In this document: one piece after another, positions 1 through 8,546 of the stretch
How the letters are laid out: each line of letters starts with the position of its first letter
Numbering within the stretch: position 1 is the first letter of the stretch
Assembly: GCF_001619585.1 (NCBI RefSeq)
Contig: NZ_LQNT01000001.1
Location: 434,001 to 498,000 of the forward strand
Origin: Bhargavaea cecembensis
Lineage (GTDB): Bacteria > Bacillota > Bacilli > Bacillales_A > Planococcaceae
DNA length: 64,000 bases
Direction of reading: 5' to 3'
Position numbers and translations under genes: made by a program
The notes under the pieces: model-generated
Databases searched by the model: none
What the model saw: the letters and a program-made list of their open reading frames with translations, nothing else
What the model was told of the DNA's origin: nothing

Positions 1-25
1 ATGAACAGGCAATAATATTTGTCGA

Positions 26-1675
26 ATGGAGTTGAATAAACTCGTGGAAATCAACTGGACAGAAATGTTATTCCAGTTTATTGGAGGGCTTGGAATCTTC
101 CTGTTCTCCATTAACTTTATGGGGAACGCGCTTCAGAAAGCAGCTGGAGACAGGCTCAGGGATATTTTGGACCGGTTCACAACGAATCCGTTCATGGGTG
201 TTCTGGTCGGGATTGTGGTCACGGTCCTGATCCAGTCCAGCTCAGGAACGACCGTCATTGTCGTCGGCCTCGTCAGTGCCGGGTTCATGAAGCTCCGTCA
301 GGCGATCGGCGTGATCATGGGCGCCAATATCGGGACCACAGTGACCGCATTCATCATCGGGTTTGACGTCGGCGCCTATGCGCTGCCGATCATGGGCTTG
401 GGTGCCTTCCTCCTGTTCTTCTTTAAAAAGGACAAGGTCAAGAACCTGGGTGAAGTCGTGTTCGGCTTCGGTGGACTCTTCCTCGGACTCGAACTTATGA
501 GCGGCGGGATGAAGCCGCTCCGGGAACTGCCGGCGTTTATCGACCTTACCCTTTCCATGAGTGAGCACTCTATGCTGGGCGTTGTTGTCGGTACAGTCTT
601 CACACTGATCGTCCAGAGTTCCAGTGCGACCGTCGGTATCCTGCAGGGTCTGTATGCCGAGCAGCTGGTCGACCTCAGGGCGGCACTGCCGATCCTGTTC
701 GGTGACAATATCGGAACGACGATCACGGCAGTCCTCGCATCCCTCGGTGCGTCCGTGGCAGCACGCCGTGCGGCAGCCACTCACGTCCTGTTTAACGTGG
801 TCGGAACGATCATCTTCATGATCTTCCTCGCACCATTTACTGCGTACGTCAGCTGGCTCTCGAGTGTTCTCGGCCTTGAACCCAAAATGCAGATCGCCTT
901 TGCCCACGGTTCCTTTAACGTGGCCAACACGATCATCCAGTTCCCACTGATTGGAGCTTGGGCATATGTTGTGACGAGGCTGATCCCGGGAGAAGATGTA
1001 TCGATCGAATTCAAGCCGAAGCACCTGGATCCATCGTTCATCACACAGTCGCCTTCGATTGCCATCGGACAGGCCAAGGAAGAGATTCTCCGTATGGGTG
1101 AGTACGCTGTACGTGGCTTGAACGAGACGTACAGCTATCTGAAGACAAGCGAGAAAAAACATTCCGAAACAGCGTATCAGCTGGAGGATGCGATCAATAA
1201 CCTTGACCGGGGAATTACCGATTACCTCGTGAAAGTTTCCGCAGAGCCGATCAGCGCCATTGAATCCGAGCGCCACGTCATCCTGATGGAAACTGTGCGT
1301 GACATCGAGCGGATCGGCGACCATTTCGAGAATATCATCGAATTAATCGACTACCGCGAGGCGAATCGCGTATTGCTTACAGAAGGTGCGATGGAAGACC
1401 TCGACGAGATGTTCACCCTGACCATTGATACGGTGGAACGCTCGCTCGAAGCGCTTAATCACCACGACGCGGAAATTGCTCGTGAAGTGGCGGAGAAGGA
1501 AGACCTTATCGACAAGATGGAGCGGAAGTTCCGCAAGAAGCATATCCAGCGCCTGAATGACGGCCAATGTTCCGCCCAGGCAGGAATCGTATTTGTCGAT
1601 ATCGTGAGCAACCTGGAGCGCATCGGTGACCACGCCGTCAATATTGCGGAATCCATTCTGGGCCGCAACGCATAA
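26..1675 (+). CDS. Na/Pi-cotransporter family protein with PhoU-like C-terminal domain
   Basis: 549 residues. The first ~300 residues are strongly hydrophobic and contain the duplicated Na/Pi-cotransporter signature: two QSSS-type segments (VLIQSSSGTT near residue 67 and LIVQSSSATV near residue 192), each followed by a GxNIGTT motif. The last ~200 residues are charged and helical with the repeated ERIGDH(F/A)xNI motif of PhoU domains. Family knowledge: these membrane proteins move phosphate with sodium, and the PhoU part is thought to be regulatory. A good ribosome binding site is not visible before this ATG; the next in-frame ATG is at 65. It is followed by a DUF456 gene 27 bp downstream. 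Family call is firm, substrate less so. Confidence 0.88.
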   Translation: MELNKLVEINWTEMLFQFIGGLGIFLFSINFMGNALQKAAGDRLRDILDRFTTNPFMGVLVGIVVTVLIQSSSGTTVIVVGLVSAGFMKLRQAIGVIMGANIGTTVTAFIIGFDVGAYALPIMGLGAFLLFFFKKDKVKNLGEVVFGFGGLFLGLELMSGGMKPLRELPAFIDLTLSMSEHSMLGVVVGTVFTLIVQSSSATVGILQGLYAEQLVDLRAALPILFGDNIGTTITAVLASLGASVAARRAAATHVLFNVVGTIIFMIFLAPFTAYVSWLSSVLGLEPKMQIAFAHGSFNVANTIIQFPLIGAWAYVVTRLIPGEDVSIEFKPKHLDPSFITQSPSIAIGQAKEEILRMGEYAVRGLNETYSYLKTSEKKHSETAYQLEDAINNLDRGITDYLVKVSAEPISAIESERHVILMETVRDIERIGDHFENIIELIDYREANRVLLTEGAMEDLDEMFTLTIDTVERSLEALNHHDAEIAREVAEKEDLIDKMERKFRKKHIQRLNDGQCSAQAGIVFVDIVSNLERIGDHAVNIAESILGRNA

Positions 1676-1702
1676 TGTAAGAAAGAGAAGGAGGGGAACC
1701 GG

Positions 1703-2185
1703 ATGGCCATCATTGCCTGGACGCTGATTATCCTAAGCTTTATCGTCGCGTTTGTCGGGCTGGTCTATCCGGTGATCCCTGCTTCTCTTTTTGTTTTTCT
1801 CGGATTTATCCTTTATGGCCTGTTCTACTCGTTCGCTGAACTTCCCTGGTGGTTCTGGCTGGCTGAAATCCTGTTTGTCATCCTTCTTTTCGGGGCGGAT
1901 TTCCTGGCCAACGCTGTCGGCGTGAAAAAGTACGGCGGCACAAAAGCCGGAATGTGGGGAAGTACGATCGGGATCCTGGTGGGACCATTCGTCATCCCGG
2001 TGTTCGGGATTCTTGCGGGGCCGTTTATCGGAGCGGTTCTCGGAGAACTGCTGGTGAACCGCAAAGGCCTCAGGCAGGCTCTGAGAAGCGGGCTGGGCTC
2101 GCTGATCGGGTTCCTTACATCGGTGGGCGTGAAGGGGGCCATCCAGATTATCATGATTTTGCTGTTTGTCATTGTCGTGTCATGA
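1703..2185 (+). CDS. DUF456 family membrane protein (YqgC-like)
   Basis: 160 residues, almost entirely hydrophobic, with about four membrane segments and a glycine-rich repeat-like pattern (GxFxGPxIGxxxGEL) typical of DUF456 proteins. The ATG follows a clear GGAGGGG ribosome binding site. It sits immediately before sodA, as yqgC does in Bacillus subtilis, which supports the family assignment. No catalytic residues are apparent and the molecular function of the family is unknown. A rho-independent terminator follows, so it probably ends a short transcript with the upstream transporter gene. Confidence 0.8.
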   Translation: MAIIAWTLIILSFIVAFVGLVYPVIPASLFVFLGFILYGLFYSFAELPWWFWLAEILFVILLFGADFLANAVGVKKYGGTKAGMWGSTIGILVGPFVIPVFGILAGPFIGAVLGELLVNRKGLRQALRSGLGSLIGFLTSVGVKGAIQIIMILLFVIVVS

Positions 2186-2198
2186 TAAACACTTTCCG

Positions 2199-2230
2199 GC
2201 ACCGCCTCATTTGGGCGGTGCTTTTTGTTT
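2199..2230 (+). terminator. Rho-independent terminator after the DUF456 gene
   Basis: GCACCGCC and GGCGGTGC form a perfect 8-bp stem around a 7-nt loop, followed directly by TTTTTGTTT. It separates the upstream gene pair from sodA. Confidence 0.85.
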
Positions 2231-2297
2231 GAAGCTGTGCAACAAGTTTGATAATGTGAATGATGTAGTCAACCAATAGAACCGGGAGGAATGTGAA

Positions 2298-2903
2298 ATG
2301 GCTTTTAAATTGCCGGAACTTCCATACGCTTATGACGCGTTGGAGCCAAGCATCGACAAAGAAACGATGGAGATCCACCATACGAAGCACCACAACACGT
2401 ATGTGACAAACCTTAACGCTGCAGTTGAAGGAACGGATCTCGCTGAAAAATCGATCGAAGATGTTCTCCGTAACTTCGATTCCGTACCGGAAGACAAGAA
2501 AACCGCAGTCCGCAACAATGGCGGCGGACATGCCAACCACTCGCTCTTCTGGCAGATCCTTTCGCCAAACGGCGGCGGACAGCCATCCGGAGCACTTGCT
2601 GAAGCAATCGACAACAAGTTCGGCAGCTTCGACAAGTTCAAGGAAGAATTTGAAACAGCAGCGAAGGGCCGCTTCGGTTCCGGCTGGGCATGGCTCGTTG
2701 TAAACAACGGGGAAGTCGAAGTCACATCGACTCCTAACCAGGACTCTCCGCTCATGGAAGGCAAGACGCCTGTACTCGGACTTGATGTCTGGGAGCACGC
2801 GTACTACCTGAAGTATCAGAACCGCCGTCCTGAATACGCATCGGCATTCTGGAATGTTGTAAACTGGGAAGAAGTTTCCAAGCGCTACGAAGAAGCGAAG
2901 TAA
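2298..2903 (+). CDS. sodA: Superoxide dismutase (Mn/Fe type)
   Basis: 201 residues, the normal length for a bacterial Mn/Fe superoxide dismutase, which converts superoxide to oxygen and hydrogen peroxide in the cytoplasm. The metal-ligand signatures are all present: [10 protein letters not shown] near residue 27, [11 protein letters not shown] near residue 76, and [15 protein letters not shown] near residue 165, where the DxWEHAYY motif carries the last Asp and His ligands. The ATG is preceded by GGGAGGA at 8 nt. It is monocistronic, flanked by terminators on both sides. The metal is probably manganese, as in the Bacillus enzyme, but sequence inspection alone does not settle Mn versus Fe. Confidence 0.97.
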   Translation: MAFKLPELPYAYDALEPSIDKETMEIHHTKHHNTYVTNLNAAVEGTDLAEKSIEDVLRNFDSVPEDKKTAVRNNGGGHANHSLFWQILSPNGGGQPSGALAEAIDNKFGSFDKFKEEFETAAKGRFGSGWAWLVVNNGEVEVTSTPNQDSPLMEGKTPVLGLDVWEHAYYLKYQNRRPEYASAFWNVVNWEEVSKRYEEAK

Positions 2904-2943
2904 TATTTGCTCAGCCTTATTCTCCGGTAATGCCGGAAACCCC

Positions 2944-2982
2944 GCACACACCACGGGCGTCCCGTTGGTGTGTGCTTTTTTT
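2944..2982 (+). terminator. Rho-independent terminator after sodA
   Basis: A long near-perfect hairpin (GCACACACC ACGGG / CCCGT TGGTGTGTGC) with a 3-nt loop, followed by seven T residues. Confidence 0.9.
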
Positions 2983-3035
2983 GTTGTTTTGCGGTACAAT
3001 TTTCATAGAAATTCGAAGGGAAAGGGGGAAGCCGC

Positions 3036-5243
3036 GTGAACCGCCGCAGGCGATCCTCTAAGCAGGAAACACCAAGACAGAAACTTCGCAAGAACACCGC
3101 CTTCAGGATGAACGTCCTGTTCTTCACGATCTTCCTCTTGTTCTCGGCACTGGTCCTCCGGCTGGGCTATCTGCAGATTGTCAAAGGGGAAGACTACAAG
3201 CGCGAGATCGAGCAGAAAGAGGAAATCTCCGTCAATACCAGTGTCCCGCGGGGCCGGATCTATGACCGTAATGGAGAGATTCTTGTAGGGAATGATCCGA
3301 AGCGGGCAATCACTTACACGAAAAAGCAGTCCACGAAGACAGATGAAATGCTCGATGTCGCCCGTGGTCTCGCCGTGCTGATCGAGAAGGATGCCGAAGA
3401 TGTCACACCGCGCGACAAAAAGGACTTCTGGATCTTACTCAACAAAGACGAGGCGTACGACCGTGTCTCCGACAAAGAAAAGCGGGCGATCAATGCGGAT
3501 GAAACGAAAACAAAAACCGAGCGCCAGCGGGAACTGGACAAGCTGGTACGTGATAAAATCACGGAAGACGACCTGAATGCGATGACCGGGGAAGAGCTCG
3601 AAGTTCTTGCCATCTACCGTGAAATGACCTCCGGCTATAACTACTCGCCTCAAATCATCAAGAGCGGTGATGTGACGCCTGAGGAATATGCCAGGGTTTC
3701 CGAACGGCTCCATGAGCTTCCCGGCGTCAACACGACGACCGACTGGGAGCGGGTAAAGAACTCCGAAATGGCCATCCTGGGAAGCACCACGACCCCGAAA
3801 ACAGGCATTCCGAGTGAAAAGCTGGATTATTATCTTGCCCGAGGATATTCACGGAACGACCGGGTGGGCAGGAGCTTCATCGAGGAACAATACGAATCCG
3901 TCCTCCAGGGACAGAAAATGATTGCCAAAAACATTACCGATAAGGCGGGGAACGTCATTGAGACGGTGCCGGTACAGGAAGGACAGCCCGGGAAAGACCT
4001 GGTCCTGAGCATCGACACCGAACTGCAGAAAAAAGCGGAAGAAATCGTGACGCGTCATGTCCTTTCCATCAAGAACGGACCCAATTCCCAAACGTTCGAC
4101 CGGATTTTCTTTGTCATGATGGACCCGAACAACGGAGAAATCCTGTCGATGGTCGGCAAGCAGGCATACCGTGACAAGGAAACCGGTAAGGTTGAAGTGC
4201 GTGACCGGACATTCGGCACGTTCCAGGATGTGTATGAGGCCGGTTCGACCGTCAAGATGGCGACCATCCTGGCTGGCTACGAGCACGGGGTGGCCACTGT
4301 CGGACAGACGATGATTGATGAACCGCTTTATTTCAGGGGGACGCCGCCTAAGCGGACCCTGTTTAACCAATATGGACGTGTACCTGTAAATGACCTGACA
4401 GCCATCACACGGTCTTCCAACGTCTACATGTGGAAGATTGCCATCGCCCTTGGCGGCGGTTCTTATGTCCGGAACGGTCCGCTTGCAATCGACACAGCGG
4501 CCATCAACCTTTTCCGGGATTCGTTTGCCGGCTTCGGTCTTGGCGTGAAAACCGGAATCGACCTTCCGGGAGAAGCCACAGGGCAGAGCCCTAAAAATGT
4601 GACAGCTTCGAATGTGCTCGATTTTGCCATCGGGCAATACGATACCTATACGACCTTGCAGCTTGCCCAGTACGTTGCAACGATCGCCAACGGAGGGTAC
4701 CGGGTCGCGCCGCGTGTCGTGAAGGAAATCCGGGAGCCGTCACCCGACGGCAAAACCCTCGGACCGATTGCAACGGAGGTTCCGGCAAAGTACCTGAACC
4801 GGATTGATAATTCGGACGGCCAGATCGACCGGATGAAGCAGGCCATGTATTCTGTCTACTACAATCCCCGGGGTACGGCGTATTCGACTTTCAAGGATAC
4901 AAAAGGGTATAAGGCTGCCGGAAAGACGGGCACTGCCCAGCGGAATTACTATGAGGCGGACACGAAGGATCCTTGGTTCGGCAAGCCGACCGTCAATGTC
5001 TCGCATGTCGGGTTCGCACCATACGAAGATCCTGAGATTGCTTATGCGGTTCTGGCGCCAAACGTCTCGACAAACCCTTCCGTCATCCCGCACCCGAACA
5101 ATGAGATTGCGCGCGAAATGACCGATTTCTACTTTGAACTCAAAAAGCAGCGAATTGAAAGCGGAGAAGCCGGAGCCAATACAGAGGGCACACTAAAAGA
5201 ATCCTCTGACGGAACCGTCATCCGTGAAGACGAAGGGGAATAA
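3036..5243 (+). CDS. pbpA: Class B penicillin-binding protein (peptidoglycan transpeptidase, PbpA/PBP2-like)
   Basis: 735 residues. A short basic N-terminus is followed by one membrane segment (about residues 25-47), a PBP dimerisation domain containing VPRGRIYDRNG, and a transpeptidase domain. The active-site motifs are complete: S404-T-V-K407, S460-S-N462 and K630-T-G. It cross-links peptidoglycan on the outer face of the membrane. Class B PBPs have no glycosyltransferase domain, and none is seen here. GTG start with a strong AAAGGGGG site. Its place right after sodA matches pbpA (PBP2A, rod-shape elongation) in Bacillus subtilis, although yqgE between them is absent. Assignment to the elongation rather than division class rests mainly on this synteny. 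Confidence 0.9.
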   Translation: MNRRRRSSKQETPRQKLRKNTAFRMNVLFFTIFLLFSALVLRLGYLQIVKGEDYKREIEQKEEISVNTSVPRGRIYDRNGEILVGNDPKRAITYTKKQSTKTDEMLDVARGLAVLIEKDAEDVTPRDKKDFWILLNKDEAYDRVSDKEKRAINADETKTKTERQRELDKLVRDKITEDDLNAMTGEELEVLAIYREMTSGYNYSPQIIKSGDVTPEEYARVSERLHELPGVNTTTDWERVKNSEMAILGSTTTPKTGIPSEKLDYYLARGYSRNDRVGRSFIEEQYESVLQGQKMIAKNITDKAGNVIETVPVQEGQPGKDLVLSIDTELQKKAEEIVTRHVLSIKNGPNSQTFDRIFFVMMDPNNGEILSMVGKQAYRDKETGKVEVRDRTFGTFQDVYEAGSTVKMATILAGYEHGVATVGQTMIDEPLYFRGTPPKRTLFNQYGRVPVNDLTAITRSSNVYMWKIAIALGGGSYVRNGPLAIDTAAINLFRDSFAGFGLGVKTGIDLPGEATGQSPKNVTASNVLDFAIGQYDTYTTLQLAQYVATIANGGYRVAPRVVKEIREPSPDGKTLGPIATEVPAKYLNRIDNSDGQIDRMKQAMYSVYYNPRGTAYSTFKDTKGYKAAGKTGTAQRNYYEADTKDPWFGKPTVNVSHVGFAPYEDPEIAYAVLAPNVSTNPSVIPHPNNEIAREMTDFYFELKKQRIESGEAGANTEGTLKESSDGTVIREDEGE

Positions 5244-5248
5244 CCAAC

Positions 5249-5289
5249 AGGTCCGGGATTGCCGTACAGGCCCCGGACCTTGTTTTTGT
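5249..5289 (+). terminator. Rho-independent terminator after pbpA
   Basis: AGGTCCGGG / CCCGGACCT stem (9 bp) with a 14-nt loop, followed by TGTTTTTG. Confidence 0.8.
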
Positions 5290-5325
5290 CCGCTGAAAAA
5301 AATGCCATGACGGCACATTCTTTAG

Positions 5326-5353
5326 TGGACAACAGTTCGCCTTGTGCTATAAT
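5326..5353 (+). promoter_or_regulatory. Probable sigma-A promoter of rpmG
   Basis: TGGACA (5326-5331), a 16-nt spacer and a perfect TATAAT (5348-5353), about 75 nt before rpmG. Confidence 0.6.
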
Positions 5354-5427
5354 GGAACAGTCGTATAAATCATGCTCACTTTACATGCTCAAACATTTCT
5401 ATCCTGTATGAGTGGGAGGGGAACCGA

Positions 5428-5577
5428 ATGCGCGTTAATGTAACTCTTGCTTGCACGGAATGCGGCGAGCGCAACTATATCACGACTAAAAACAAGCGGA
5501 CCAATCCGGAACGCATTGAAATGAAAAAGTATTGCTCACGTGATAACAAACAGACTCTGCACCGCGAAACGAAGTAA
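5428..5577 (+). CDS. rpmG: 50S ribosomal protein L33
   Basis: 49 residues, too short for most ORF callers but unmistakable: [19 protein letters not shown] at the N-terminus and a TLHRETK tail. A zinc-type first knuckle C9-x-x-C12 is present. The second knuckle keeps only C36 (KYCSRD, with Asp at the position of the fourth Cys), as I recall for rpmGA-type L33. ATG behind GGGAGGGG. It has its own promoter and terminator and lies where rpmGA lies in Bacillus subtilis, just before the 5-formyl-THF cyclo-ligase gene. L33 is a component of the large ribosomal subunit. Confidence 0.95.
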   Translation: MRVNVTLACTECGERNYITTKNKRTNPERIEMKKYCSRDNKQTLHRETK

Positions 5578-5587
5578 GCGGATCCTG

Positions 5588-5614
5588 CCAAAACCGGTAC
5601 CGGTTTTGGCTTTT
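5588..5614 (+). terminator. Rho-independent terminator after rpmG
   Basis: A 22-nt perfect palindrome running from CCAAAACCGG to CCGGTTTTGG, followed by CTTTTTC. Confidence 0.85.
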
Positions 5615-5634
5615 TCATTGAAGGGGGTTCTGTA

Positions 5635-6225
5635 ATGGATAAAAAGGCCATCCGAAAGAACATACTCAATGCGTTGAAATCGATGAGCCCGGAAGAACAT
5701 GCTGACCGGAGCCGGGAGGCCATCCGGCGCCTCAGGGCTGATTCCAGGTATATAGAAGCCGGTACAATCGGCGTGACCATTTCAAGATTTCCGGAACTTG
5801 ATACCAGGCCGCTGGTCGAAGCTGCCTGGAGTGACGGCAAGCGGGTAGCCTCACCAAAATGTGCACCGTCCGACCGCAGTATGCAGTTCCGCTGGATCCA
5901 ATCCTATGAAGAGCTGGAAACCGTCTATATGGACCTGCTGGAGCCCGCAGAAGACAGGACATTGCCCGCCGGCAAAGACGAAATCGATCTTCTGATCGTT
6001 CCCGGCGTCGCCTATTCAGATTCCGGCTACCGTGTCGGTTTTGGAGGCGGGTACTATGACCGCTATCTGATGCAGTTCGGCGGAGACAGGGTCTCCCTTG
6101 CATTCGAGGAGCAGCTGTGCGGGGAAGTGCCGGTTGAACCCCATGATATTCCTGTCAACAGTATCTTTACAGAACGCCGCATGGTCGACTGCCGGGGAGG
6201 ATCGGCGAATGGAAACCGTCTATGA
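5635..6225 (+). CDS. fthC: 5-formyltetrahydrofolate cyclo-ligase
   Basis: 196 residues, usual length for the family. The enzyme uses ATP to convert 5-formyltetrahydrofolate to 5,10-methenyltetrahydrofolate, returning it to one-carbon metabolism. The N-terminal basic helix (KKAIRKNILNAL) and the C-terminal signature GVAYSDSGYRVGFGGGYYDRYL (residues ~125-146), including the GxGGGYYDR nucleotide-binding loop, are clear. ATG behind AAGGGGGT. It corresponds to yqgN and overlaps the next gene, yqgQ, by 17 nt, implying co-transcription. The symbol is given by family (also called yqgN/ygfA elsewhere). Confidence 0.93.
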   Translation: MDKKAIRKNILNALKSMSPEEHADRSREAIRRLRADSRYIEAGTIGVTISRFPELDTRPLVEAAWSDGKRVASPKCAPSDRSMQFRWIQSYEELETVYMDLLEPAEDRTLPAGKDEIDLLIVPGVAYSDSGYRVGFGGGYYDRYLMQFGGDRVSLAFEEQLCGEVPVEPHDIPVNSIFTERRMVDCRGGSANGNRL

Positions 6226-6388
6226 TGTCATGCAGCTGTTAAAACGTTTCGGGACGTTTGTCTATACCGGAGACAGGAATGCCGACCTGATCCTCATGGA
6301 GATGGAAGTCCGGCAATTGCACGACAACGGCATGATTACACAGCAGGAATTCACAAAATCCCTGCTTATTTTAAGAAGAGGAAAATAA
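6209..6388 (+). CDS. yqgQ: YqgQ family small protein (DUF910)
   Basis: 59 residues beginning METVYDVMQLLKRFGTFVY, with the DLILMEMEVRQLHDNGMI core typical of YqgQ/DUF910 proteins. The start overlaps the end of the cyclo-ligase gene by 17 nt and has GGGGAGG upstream. In Bacillus subtilis yqgQ lies between gluP and glcK; neither of those neighbours is present here. YqgQ homologues form a small three-helix bundle; a nucleic-acid-binding role has been proposed but the function is not established. Confidence 0.85.
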   Translation: METVYDVMQLLKRFGTFVYTGDRNADLILMEMEVRQLHDNGMITQQEFTKSLLILRRGK

Positions 6389-6447
6389 TCCCGGTCCGAT
6401 ATACGGGTCTATGGAAGTATTAAGAATTTATGAACTTCGGTTTACAA

Positions 6448-6474
6448 TGAAACCATATGACGTTTACATCCGTC
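6448..6474 (+). promoter_or_regulatory. Candidate ECF-sigma (SigM/SigX/SigW-type) promoter upstream of the LTA synthase gene
   Basis: TGAAAC (6448-6453), a spacer of exactly 17 nt and CGTC (6471-6474) match the extracytoplasmic-function sigma consensus described for Bacillus. It lies about 100 nt before the synthase start. Seen in sequence; promoter activity is an inference. Confidence 0.5.
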
Positions 6475-6572
6475 ATAAATAGGGTATCCGGATTTGGGCA
6501 GTCATGAATTTGTCTTCATACCATTATTTTTCCTGCCATACCGGGAATCCGACCAGAAAGGGGTTAGCCAAC

Positions 6573-8477
6573 GTGGCAAATACGAAAAGGCCAAAACTCC
6601 TGCTGCTGCTTGCGATTGCAGTGGTGGCATCGTGGCTCAAAACATATCTCACTTACAAAACCAGCTTTAACATGGCGATTGACAACGTGATGCAGGAGTT
6701 CATTCTCTTTATCAACCCGCTATGCTTCCTGCTCTTCATCTACGGCTTCTCCATGTATATGAAGACATGGAAAGGAACCGTGAGGTATCTGCTGATTTCC
6801 AGTACGATCATGACAATCGTTTTGTATGCGAACGTTGTATTCTACAGGTTCTACAGTGATTTCATCACACTTCCGGTTCTGTTCCAGACAAATAACTTTG
6901 GAGACCTCGGTTCTTCCGTGTTGTCGAGCCTGAGAATCCATGACCCGCTTTACTTCGCAGATATCCTGATCATCTGGTATGCCGTGAAAAAACTGGGTGA
7001 ACCTGCCGTCAAGACAGCAGTCCGTCCGATGTTCCGCAGACTTTACTTCGTAGGGACCGCGGCACTTCTCGTCCTGAACCTCGGCCTTGCCGAGACGGAA
7101 CGGCCGCAGCTTCTCACCCGGAGCTTTGACCGGGAACTGCTCGTGAAGAACCTGGGGATGTACAATTACCATCTCTATGACATCTACATTCAGACCAAGT
7201 CCCATGCTCAGCGTGCATTGGCTGATGGAACCGAGCTGACCGAGATCGAAAACTACACATCCGCCAACCATGCCGAGCCGGATCCTGAAATGTTCGGTGT
7301 GGCCGAAGGCCGGAACGTTATTGCAATCTCGATGGAGTCCCTCCAGACATTCGTGATCAACAACAACATGAATGGCCATGAGGTTACGCCGTTCCTGAAC
7401 AGTCTGACCCAGGACAAAGATACCTTCTACTTCCCGAACTTCTACCATCAGACCGGTCTCGGAAAAACATCCGACTCCGAGTTCATCGTGGAGAACTCGC
7501 TTTATCCGCTGAGTGGCGGAGCGGTATTCTTCACTCATGGCGGAAACACTTTTAACTCGATGGCGGAAAAACTCGGGGACAATGGCTATTACACCAACGT
7601 CATGCACCCGAACGGGAAGAGCTTCTGGAACCGGGACATGATGTACCAGGCGCTTGAGGTGGATCACTTCTACGACATCGAGAGCTATACAGTCGGTGAA
7701 GGGGATGCGGTCAACTGGGGAATGAAGGACATTCCGTTCTTCGATCAGTCTTCGGAAATTATGGCGGAAATGCCGCAGCCGTTTTATTCCCGGATGATTA
7801 CACTCACGAACCACTATCCGTTCACGCTGGATGAACAGGACAAGTTCATTCCGGAATATGATTCAAACTCCAGAACGCTTAACCGCTATTTCCAGACGGT
7901 CCGCTATATGGATGAAGCACTTAAGAGCTTCTTCGACGACCTGAAGGAAAAAGGGCTCTATGACAATTCCATCATTGTCATGTACGGTGACCATTATGGG
8001 ATCTCCGAAAACCACAACAAGGCGATGAGCATGTACCTCGATGAAGAGGTCACGCCGCTTGTATCCGCGGAACTGCAGAAGGTGCCGATGTTCATCCACA
8101 TCCCGGGCTACGGTGAAGGGGAGACCGTGGAAACACTTGCGGGACAGATCGATCTCCGACCTACACTTCTGCACCTTATGGGGATCGATACGAAGGAAGA
8201 CCTGCAGTTCGGCTCGGACATCTTCTCGCCGGATCATGATGAATTCGTCATCTTCCGCGACGGCCGCTTCGTCACACCGGAGAATATCTATGCCGGCGAA
8301 ATGTGCTATGACCTTTCCACCAGGGAGGCCGGAGATCCGGCTGCCTGCGAAGAGGGCATGCAAAAAGTCCAGCAGGAGCTGAAGTATTCGGATATGATCA
8401 TCAACGGCGATTTGCTTAGATTTTATAGGAATCAGCCGGTTTCAGGGCAGGAAGTAGAATTGCACGAAGCCGATTGA
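6573..8477 (+). CDS. ltaS: Lipoteichoic acid synthase family protein (glycerol phosphate transferase)
   Basis: 634 residues. Five N-terminal membrane helices (to about residue 190) are followed by an extracellular sulfatase-fold domain. The catalytic threonine T299 is visible in GLGKTSDSEF, with metal-ligand motifs AISMESLQ and MYGDHYGISE. LTA synthases polymerise glycerol phosphate from phosphatidylglycerol onto the glycolipid anchor at the outer membrane face. I chose GTG 6573 because AAGGGG stands 10 nt upstream and the first helix then begins as in known LtaS; an ATG 69 nt earlier is in frame but lacks a binding site. Position corresponds to yqgS, one of several LtaS paralogues in Bacillus, so it may be a paralogue rather than the main enzyme. 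Confidence 0.9.
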   Translation: MANTKRPKLLLLLAIAVVASWLKTYLTYKTSFNMAIDNVMQEFILFINPLCFLLFIYGFSMYMKTWKGTVRYLLISSTIMTIVLYANVVFYRFYSDFITLPVLFQTNNFGDLGSSVLSSLRIHDPLYFADILIIWYAVKKLGEPAVKTAVRPMFRRLYFVGTAALLVLNLGLAETERPQLLTRSFDRELLVKNLGMYNYHLYDIYIQTKSHAQRALADGTELTEIENYTSANHAEPDPEMFGVAEGRNVIAISMESLQTFVINNNMNGHEVTPFLNSLTQDKDTFYFPNFYHQTGLGKTSDSEFIVENSLYPLSGGAVFFTHGGNTFNSMAEKLGDNGYYTNVMHPNGKSFWNRDMMYQALEVDHFYDIESYTVGEGDAVNWGMKDIPFFDQSSEIMAEMPQPFYSRMITLTNHYPFTLDEQDKFIPEYDSNSRTLNRYFQTVRYMDEALKSFFDDLKEKGLYDNSIIVMYGDHYGISENHNKAMSMYLDEEVTPLVSAELQKVPMFIHIPGYGEGETVETLAGQIDLRPTLLHLMGIDTKEDLQFGSDIFSPDHDEFVIFRDGRFVTPENIYAGEMCYDLSTREAGDPAACEEGMQKVQQELKYSDMIINGDLLRFYRNQPVSGQEVELHEAD

Positions 8478-8481
8478 TTTG

Positions 8482-8516
8482 AAGCCTGTGCGGAAACTTC
8501 TCGCACAGGCTTTTTT
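8482..8516 (+). terminator. Rho-independent terminator after ltaS
   Basis: AAGCCTGTGCG / CGCACAGGCTT, an 11-bp stem with a 9-nt loop, followed by TTTT. Confidence 0.9.
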
Positions 8517-8546
8517 ACATAATGACTACGAAACGGGGGGCTAGGG

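Noticed and set aside
18-26. Perfect TTTGTCGAA 0A-box before the first gene
   Set aside because: It abuts the start codon, the window edge hides the promoter, and single heptamers are expected by chance several times in 64 kb. The same applies to TTCGACAAA at 10040-10048.
242-1324. 360-codon minus-strand frame opposite the Na/Pi transporter gene
   Set aside because: It lies wholly antisense to a well-supported gene, has no family features and no binding site; GC-rich codon use opens such frames. Many other long antisense frames (for example 3849-4637, 21811-23928, 15850-17244) were dropped for the same reason.
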